Below are positions 58,868 through 64,000 of a stretch of 64,000 bases of DNA, piece by piece. Position numbers and translations under genes: made by a program. The stretch is from Bacteroidaceae bacterium. Its GTDB lineage: Bacteria > Bacteroidota > Bacteroidia > Bacteroidales > Bacteroidaceae. Position 1 is the stretch's first letter, and the number at the start of each line of letters is the position of its first letter. The notes beneath the pieces were generated by a model, which saw nothing but the letters and a program-made list of their open reading frames with translations, was not told the DNA's origin and did no database searches. Location: positions 1-64,000 of the forward strand of contig JAFZWM010000053.1 of NCBI GenBank assembly GCA_017617315.1, read 5' to 3'.

Positions 58868-61800
58868 TTAGAATTTGTACTTCAAGTTGAAAATTATCTG
58901 GTATGTAGATTTCAAATCTTCGTACTTACTGAACGTCTTCTTGTTCTCGGTATTGAACGTGTATGCGTTGCTAGCCTTGTGATATGACAGCGGATTTGTT
59001 GTGTTTACAACCATGTAGTTGCCCCACTTGCTGCAAATCAGGTTCGTGATATTGATGATGTCGAGTCCGAACTCGAAGCACTGAGGACGTTTCTTTATAG
59101 AGAAGTTGTATTCCTCGTTGATGTGAATATCAAACTGATGATGCCAAGGCATTACCGCTCCGTTGCGTCTTGCATACTCGCCCTTGTGCTTGCTCAGGTA
59201 CGAATCCTGCTCTACGAAATTCCAGAATGCTTCGCGCTGCTGTTCGGCAGAAATGCCGTTGTTGTCCATGAATGGCAGCTCGTCTTTCGTTGCCGGAATG
59301 TACATAAGGTTGCTCGATGCTCTGTCGTTCACGAAGTTGTCGTTCAGAAGGTATGAGTAGCGCGATGCCATGTAGAATCCCGAGCCGTCGTTAAAGAATC
59401 CGAGCTGCGAACCGTCGTAGATGAGGTTGATGTGCGTTCCCCAAGTCTCGCGCTTGCCGTAGTAGAACTTGTAGCCAACGTTAGCCAGAACGCGGTAAGG
59501 ACTTATGTAGTTTGCATAGCCCTGCTCATGCTCATTTACGCCGTTTACCGACGGTGCGCCGAAGTTGTAGAGGGCAGATAGCTGCGTGCTGCTGCCGTCG
59601 TTCAGAATCTTTGCATTTGAATATGTAAAGTTAACGCTCGCATCGAAGTTCTTGTTGAATTCCTTCCTTACGTTGAGGTTTACAGATGCGTAGTATGAGC
59701 CGCTTCCTGCATTAGTAAGGTAGAAACAGTTTTCATTGTTATATGCACTGTACACCCTTCTGACATCGTTCTTTGACAGTTGGACTGTGCTCTTACCGTC
59801 GTAATATATGTTCTTGTTGTCGGCTACAAGAGGCTTGTAGTCCTTCTTGTAGATACCTTCGATTGAAATTTCGAACTTGTGCGGTAACTTGAAGTCTACC
59901 GCCAACGATGACTTCCAACTGTAAGGAGCAACGAGATTCTTGTCGATAACGCAAGTGTTTTCGCTTGCTTCAGCTTCTGTAGCGTTGAATGCAGAAGGGT
60001 CGGCTTTTCTTAGAATATCCAGCACCTCTTCGTAAACGCTGATGTTTTTCTCGAATCTTGGAAATGTTATGCCGTTTGGAACATCGTCGCCCCACTTAGT
60101 GTAGATAGTCTGCGAAACGTTGCTGTTGTTTGGCTGTGAAGCAAGCCATACGTTCGGAATTCGTGCAAAGAATATGCCCGTACCGCCTCGCAGAATTATC
60201 TTACGGTCGCCGCTAATGTCCCAGTTGAAGCCGATTCGCGGACTAAGGTTCAGAGCCATGCTAGGAGTGTTGTCGGTTCTGAAATGCTCGCCTCCAAAAT
60301 TTAACTTCTCGTAGTTTTTGTTGCTTTCAACAGACATGTTGTAGTAAAGATATTTGTCAACACGAAGGCCTGCCGTAACCTTGAAGTTCTGGTTTACGTT
60401 GAACTGGTCTTGTGCAAACAGACTCATTTGCAGGTAATCGAAGCCCGATGTAGGCAACTTGCTGCTTCCGTTGTTGGCAAAGGCAAATCCGAATGCGGCA
60501 GGTGTGTCAACTCGGTCTTGGAAGTCTTTCATTGAGTTGTAGACATAGAATCCTGTGCCGAACTGATGGAAATCGTTCTCGATATTTGCGTATTCGGCAG
60601 AGAAACCGAAGATTAGCTTGTGCTTCTTTATCGATAGGCTGAACTCGTCGGTAAGGTTGTGAATCAATACCTTGCTCGAGTTCTGATATGTGTATTTGTC
60701 TGTTCCGAGGCTGATGTACGAAGCACCGTCCTTCAGAATATCTACACATGGGAAGAGGGCGCCGATGCTTACGCGCGGCTCATTCTGGTACGAGTTTGTG
60801 TATCGCAGCAAGTTGTTCATTGTCTTGCTGTCGTTCTGTGTTTTCAGCTCGGTTGATATGGTTGAGTAAATCTTTTTTGTATAGAAACAACTGTTTTCGT
60901 AATACATGCTGTATTTTGACGAACTGCGCTGTCCGGCAGGAATGTCGTTGCCGAATTCGTCTGTACCGCCCGGATAGATTTTGTTCTTCTCGAATGGAGA
61001 AACCGATGAAGCCGGCTCTTGAGTGTTCGATCTGGTGCGCGAAAGGGTATATCTGAAGTTCAGACTGTTGCGGTCGTTAATGTTCCAGTCCAGTCGGGCA
61101 AGCAGTCTGTAGTCTGGCCATCTGAAGTTGTATCCCTGATATCTGCCAGTTGAATAGCTGTGCTTTTGTGCCAGACATTCTGAAATCTCCTCCAAATCAT
61201 CTTTCAGCGTGCGGTGTATGTTATGCTCGCCGTAAGGCTCGTTTGCGTTGTCTCTTGCCAAAGCCTGCGGACCGCTGGCTGTCTTTCTCTCGTACTCGAA
61301 GTTGGCAAAATAGAAGAGTTTGTCTTTTATAATAGGTCCTCCGATGGTAAATCCCACAATGTTCTTCACCTCGTGATTGCGCTGAATCTTTGAGTCTCCA
61401 ACTCTGTCTCCCTTCAGACGCTCGTTGGTGAGGTAGGCATATACGCTTCCGCGATGTTCGTTTGTACCGCTCTTTGTGATGGCGTTTACCTGCGAGCCCG
61501 TAAATCCGCTCTGGCGCACGTCGAAAGGCGCAAGCTGAACGCTTATCTGGTCGATGGCATCGAGGGCGATAGGTGCGCCGTTTGCCGGAAGGTTTCCGTT
61601 AAGACCGAAAACGTCGTTGAATCCAGCACCGTCGATTGTGATGTAAGACTGACGATAGTTACCGCCACCGATTGAGAGGTTTACGTCGTACAAACCGCTC
61701 TGAGGCGTTAGCACGATAACGTCGTTCATGTTGTGGCTGATGGTTGGGGTAGACTCGATTACGTGCGATGTAAACTGTCTGTTAATGCCGTTCTGGTCGA

Positions 61801-62194
61801 TACGCATGTTGTTGTACGCATCGGCGGTTACTGTCAATTCGTTGATTTTCAATTCCTTCTCGTCGAGGAATACATCGAACATGAGGTCGCGTCCTACCCT
61901 CAGATAAATCTGTTCGAATTTCTCGGGATAATGGTCTTTGTATGTAACGTATAGCTTATATGGACCGCCAGCCTTAAGGTTATTGAGGTAATAGTTTCCG
62001 CTTGCGTTTGTTACTGTTCCGTATCGTGTGTTTGTAGGCACATGAATAGCCAGCACCTCTGCTCCCGCAAGGCTGAAATATGTATCCATTACATGTCCGC
62101 TAATAGATGAAGTTGTTACTTGTGCTTTTATAGATGCAGGTAACAATAATACTAAAATTAAAGCTAAAGTTCTTAAAGTTCTTAGTGCTTTCAT
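58868..62194 (-). CDS. Oar-like TonB-dependent outer-membrane receptor
   Basis: 1108 residues. Signal peptide (LALILVLLLPASIKA-Q), a carboxypeptidase regulatory-like domain (ISGHVMDTYFSLAGAEVLAI, about 30-115), a plug (IESTPTISHNMNDVIVLTPQ, IDGAGFNDVFGLNG) and a large barrel ending in a C-terminal aromatic (FNLKYKF). Oar-type receptors carry this layout and, unlike SusC, have no SusD partner; none is present here. The ligand is unknown; uptake of peptides or protein secretion roles have been reported for relatives. Monocistronic, with promoter and terminator. Confidence 0.92.
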   Translation of the reverse strand: MKALRTLRTLALILVLLLPASIKAQVTTSSISGHVMDTYFSLAGAEVLAIHVPTNTRYGTVTNASGNYYLNNLKAGGPYKLYVTYKDHYPEKFEQIYLRVGRDLMFDVFLDEKELKINELTVTADAYNNMRIDQNGINRQFTSHVIESTPTISHNMNDVIVLTPQSGLYDVNLSIGGGNYRQSYITIDGAGFNDVFGLNGNLPANGAPIALDAIDQISVQLAPFDVRQSGFTGSQVNAITKSGTNEHRGSVYAYLTNERLKGDRVGDSKIQRNHEVKNIVGFTIGGPIIKDKLFYFANFEYERKTASGPQALARDNANEPYGEHNIHRTLKDDLEEISECLAQKHSYSTGRYQGYNFRWPDYRLLARLDWNINDRNSLNFRYTLSRTRSNTQEPASSVSPFEKNKIYPGGTDEFGNDIPAGQRSSSKYSMYYENSCFYTKKIYSTISTELKTQNDSKTMNNLLRYTNSYQNEPRVSIGALFPCVDILKDGASYISLGTDKYTYQNSSKVLIHNLTDEFSLSIKKHKLIFGFSAEYANIENDFHQFGTGFYVYNSMKDFQDRVDTPAAFGFAFANNGSSKLPTSGFDYLQMSLFAQDQFNVNQNFKVTAGLRVDKYLYYNMSVESNKNYEKLNFGGEHFRTDNTPSMALNLSPRIGFNWDISGDRKIILRGGTGIFFARIPNVWLASQPNNSNVSQTIYTKWGDDVPNGITFPRFEKNISVYEEVLDILRKADPSAFNATEAEASENTCVIDKNLVAPYSWKSSLAVDFKLPHKFEISIEGIYKKDYKPLVADNKNIYYDGKSTVQLSKNDVRRVYSAYNNENCFYLTNAGSGSYYASVNLNVRKEFNKNFDASVNFTYSNAKILNDGSSTQLSALYNFGAPSVNGVNEHEQGYANYISPYRVLANVGYKFYYGKRETWGTHINLIYDGSQLGFFNDGSGFYMASRYSYLLNDNFVNDRASSNLMYIPATKDELPFMDNNGISAEQQREAFWNFVEQDSYLSKHKGEYARRNGAVMPWHHQFDIHINEEYNFSIKKRPQCFEFGLDIINITNLICSKWGNYMVVNTTNPLSYHKASNAYTFNTENKKTFSKYEDLKSTYQIIFNLKYKF

Positions 62195-62219
62195 TGAATT
62201 TTCGGCTATTGATTTGGTG

Positions 62220-62227
62220 CAAATATA
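62220..62227 (-). promoter_or_regulatory. Bacteroidales -7 element for the Oar-like receptor
   Basis: Reads TATATTTG on the minus strand, 25 bp before the ATG at 62194. The AT-rich rest of 62228-62396 shows no gene. Confidence 0.6.
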
Positions 62228-62396
62228 AATAAAAAAACATAAAAGTTGTAAATCTTTAAAATAAAATTTTGCTTTTCAGAATATTTTTACTTAAAAAATC
62301 TTAAAAGGAATCTTGATTTTGTGGCAAAATATGGCTTGAAATGAAAGAATTTGTTAATATTGCTTTTATCAGGTAATTGAGGCTTTCGTGTTAGTG

Positions 62397-62443
62397 AAAA
62401 AAGAAATCGGTCGACATTCTTTTGTATTGATTGCCGACCGATT
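62397..62443 (-). terminator. Intrinsic terminator after the second acyl-CoA ligase
   Basis: Stem AATCGGTCG (62405-62413) with CGACCGATT (62435-62443), T run on the minus strand. Confidence 0.75.
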
Positions 62444-62452
62444 CTGCTGTTT

Positions 62453-64000
62453 CTAAATGTTTATATCATTATAAACGTATCTCTTGATATTCTTTTTGGC
62501 TGTTTTCTGAAACTCTTCGGGCCAGAGTTTGAACTTGGCAATCTGCGAATATGCTGGTAGTTCCTTGTTTAGTTCCTTAATGGTTGAATCGAGGATTGCC
62601 GTGATATTGCTGCGGTCGCCGATGTCCGAAAGGTCGGGGTGGATAAGTGCAACGAGCTTGCTGTTGTTCATTATCACAACGCTCTCGTTTACGCCCGGCA
62701 TGTTGTTAAGCTTCGATTCTATTTCCTCGGGATAGATGTTCTGTCCGCTTGCCGAGAGAAGCATGTTCTTTGAGCGACCTTTTATATATACATATCCGTC
62801 GTTGTCGATGGTTGCCATGTCGCCCGTGCAGAGCCATTCGCCGTCCATCACCTTGTCGGTTGCAGCCTTGTCTTTGTAGTAGCCAAGCATAACGTTCTCG
62901 CCGCGCACCCACATCTCGCCCGGAATGTTGTGAGGGTCTTTCGAGTCTATTCTCACCTCCATGCGGTCAACCACCTTTCCGCAGCTGCGGTAGCGTGTTT
63001 CAGAGCAATGGTCGTTGCAAATCATAGGGCCGCACTCGGTCATGCCGTAGGCAATTGTGTATGGGAACTTTATCTGGTCGAGGAACTTCTCTACTTCGGC
63101 GTTGAAAGGTGCTCCGCCAATGCAAACCTGCATCAGGTTGTTGCCGAAGATGTTCATAGCCTCTTTCTTTGCCTTTGCCTTTATCTTTTCGCTGGTGAGA
63201 GGGAAGCGCAAAAGGATTTTTCCGAGTTTGTTGTCAACCTTCGGGATAACCATCGTCTTGAAAATCTTCTCGATGACAAGTGGCACGCAGGCAATTACCT
63301 TTGGCTTTATCTCGGCGGCCGATGTGGCGATTACCTTTGGCGAAGGCATTCGGTTAAGGAACCACAGGTGTACGCCGTGAGTCATTCCGTAGAGGAAGTC
63401 GAAGGTAAGGCCGAAGACGTGTCCCATCGGGAGGACGGAAACCACGTCGTCGCCCGGCTTGAGGTTCATCTTGCGATGGATGTGCTCTACGTTCGACATC
63501 AGACTTCTGTAAGGCAGCATTACACCTTTTGAATATCCGGTTGTGCCCGATGTGTAGTTGATGACAGCCAGAGCGTCTGGTTCGCATTCTTCGTAGTGAA
63601 CGTGCTCCTTGCGGAAGTATTTCGGATATTTCTTTCCGAACATCTCGTTAAGATGGTCGCAGGCGTAGGTAAGCTTCTCGTCGCGCGAAAGGATTATGTC
63701 AAGTTCGTCGATAACCACAATGCCGCGAAGATCTGGCATACTCTGCTCGTTAAGATTTTCCCACACCATAGAGCCTACGAACAGCATTTTGGCCTCGCTG
63801 TGGTTTACTATGTTGTGTATGTTGTCGGGCTTGAATTCGTGCAATATTGGAACGGCAACCGCGCCGTATGTAATGACGGCAAGGAACGTAACGCACCAGT
63901 TGGCGTGGTTTCGTCCGCAGATGGCGATTTTATCGCCTTTTTTGATGCCAGCCTCAGCAAAAACGATGTGAATCTTTTCGATTCTGCGGGCTACATCCTT
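62453..64000 (-). CDS. Second long-chain acyl-CoA ligase, 5' end outside the window
   Basis: The frame is open to the last base: upstream of the ATG at 63844 it continues with KKGDKIAICGRNHANW and TYGAVAVPILHEFKP, so the true start lies beyond 64000. 516 residues are visible. Motifs as in the paralogue at 44922-46574: INYTSGTTGYSKGVM, YGMTECGPMIC, CTGDMA, KGRSKNMLLSASGQNIYPEE and the catalytic lysine in KKNIKRYVY. The two share long stretches and probably arose by duplication; chain-length preferences may differ. Confidence 0.92.
   Translation of the reverse strand, partial: KDVARRIEKIHIVFAEAGIKKGDKIAICGRNHANWCVTFLAVITYGAVAVPILHEFKPDNIHNIVNHSEAKMLFVGSMVWENLNEQSMPDLRGIVVIDELDIILSRDEKLTYACDHLNEMFGKKYPKYFRKEHVHYEECEPDALAVINYTSGTTGYSKGVMLPYRSLMSNVEHIHRKMNLKPGDDVVSVLPMGHVFGLTFDFLYGMTHGVHLWFLNRMPSPKVIATSAAEIKPKVIACVPLVIEKIFKTMVIPKVDNKLGKILLRFPLTSEKIKAKAKKEAMNIFGNNLMQVCIGGAPFNAEVEKFLDQIKFPYTIAYGMTECGPMICNDHCSETRYRSCGKVVDRMEVRIDSKDPHNIPGEMWVRGENVMLGYYKDKAATDKVMDGEWLCTGDMATIDNDGYVYIKGRSKNMLLSASGQNIYPEEIESKLNNMPGVNESVVIMNNSKLVALIHPDLSDIGDRSNITAILDSTIKELNKELPAYSQIAKFKLWPEEFQKTAKKNIKRYVYNDINI

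Overview
The window is chromosomal DNA of a Bacteroidales bacterium (Bacteroidota), possibly Prevotellaceae, although the genus cannot be fixed by eye. Many genes are preceded by the Bacteroidales -7 element TAnnTTTG, several with TTTG about 19-22 nt upstream. Shine-Dalgarno sequences are not evident. The gene content fits this group: GLUG-motif, DUF4270, DUF4494 and DUF4369/TlpA-type proteins, an Oar-like TonB-dependent receptor, nspC, and secreted glycosidases with lipoprotein or Sec signals.

Layout. 1-1.3 kb: tail of an IS1595-type transposase running into an apparently 5'-truncated membrane protein. 1.4-5.6 kb: small lipoprotein, flavin reductase-like protein, outer-membrane barrel, Cu/Zn efflux permease, and a Dabb protein behind a striking 11-bp tandem repeat. 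5.7-10.7 kb (minus): hypothetical gene, prs, a second ThiE/TenI-type gene, then thiC and thiE under a TPP riboswitch. 10.9-16.3 kb: UvrD/PcrA helicase, nspC, GLUG adhesin-like protein. 16.4-20.1 kb: a single-polypeptide restriction-modification enzyme behind a long structured leader. 20.3-20.8 kb: tRNA cluster Gly-Leu-Leu-Gly. 20.8-28.3 kb: OmpH/Skp-like lipoprotein, beta-helix lipoprotein, secreted endonuclease/phosphatase-fold protein, cysK, mnmA and a BASS-family permease. 28.3-31.7 kb: an McrB/McrC pair whose McrB has an EVE-like insertion. 31.8-35.7 kb: lepA, a 25-residue ORF, lipoprotein, MalY/PatB-type aminotransferase. 36.3-42.3 kb: galactoside-degrading operon GH36-GH2-GH27. 42.3-44.9 kb: AT-rich accessory patch with a double-CXXCG immunity-like protein, gene remnants and a beta-propeller-like protein. 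44.9-50.5 kb: acyl-CoA ligase, YggS, DUF4494, aminotransferase and a LolC/E-type permease. 50.6-50.8 kb: a tRNA-like small RNA with a consensus promoter. 50.9-57.4 kb: TlpA-like protein, manA, tRNA-Arg, panD, panC, half-length glycogen synthase-like protein, DUF4270 lipoprotein. 57.5-64 kb: GH105, Oar-like receptor, and a second acyl-CoA ligase cut by the window edge.

Functional themes. Thiamine synthesis is controlled by a TPP riboswitch. Pantothenate synthesis (panC-panD) diverges from an envelope/glycogen-type pair. Plant-type alpha- and beta-galactosides are attacked by three secreted glycosidases, and unsaturated pectin fragments by GH105. Defence is represented by two independent restriction loci.

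The most unusual signals are non-coding: (i) a roughly 125-nt imperfect hairpin upstream of the restriction enzyme, one arm of which can pair instead with a near-copy of the other arm next to the start codon; (ii) a tRNA-like RNA at about 50.63-50.73 kb; (iii) a dispersed family of degenerate repeats with an exact 11-bp period, best seen as 15 consecutive units at 4961-5125.
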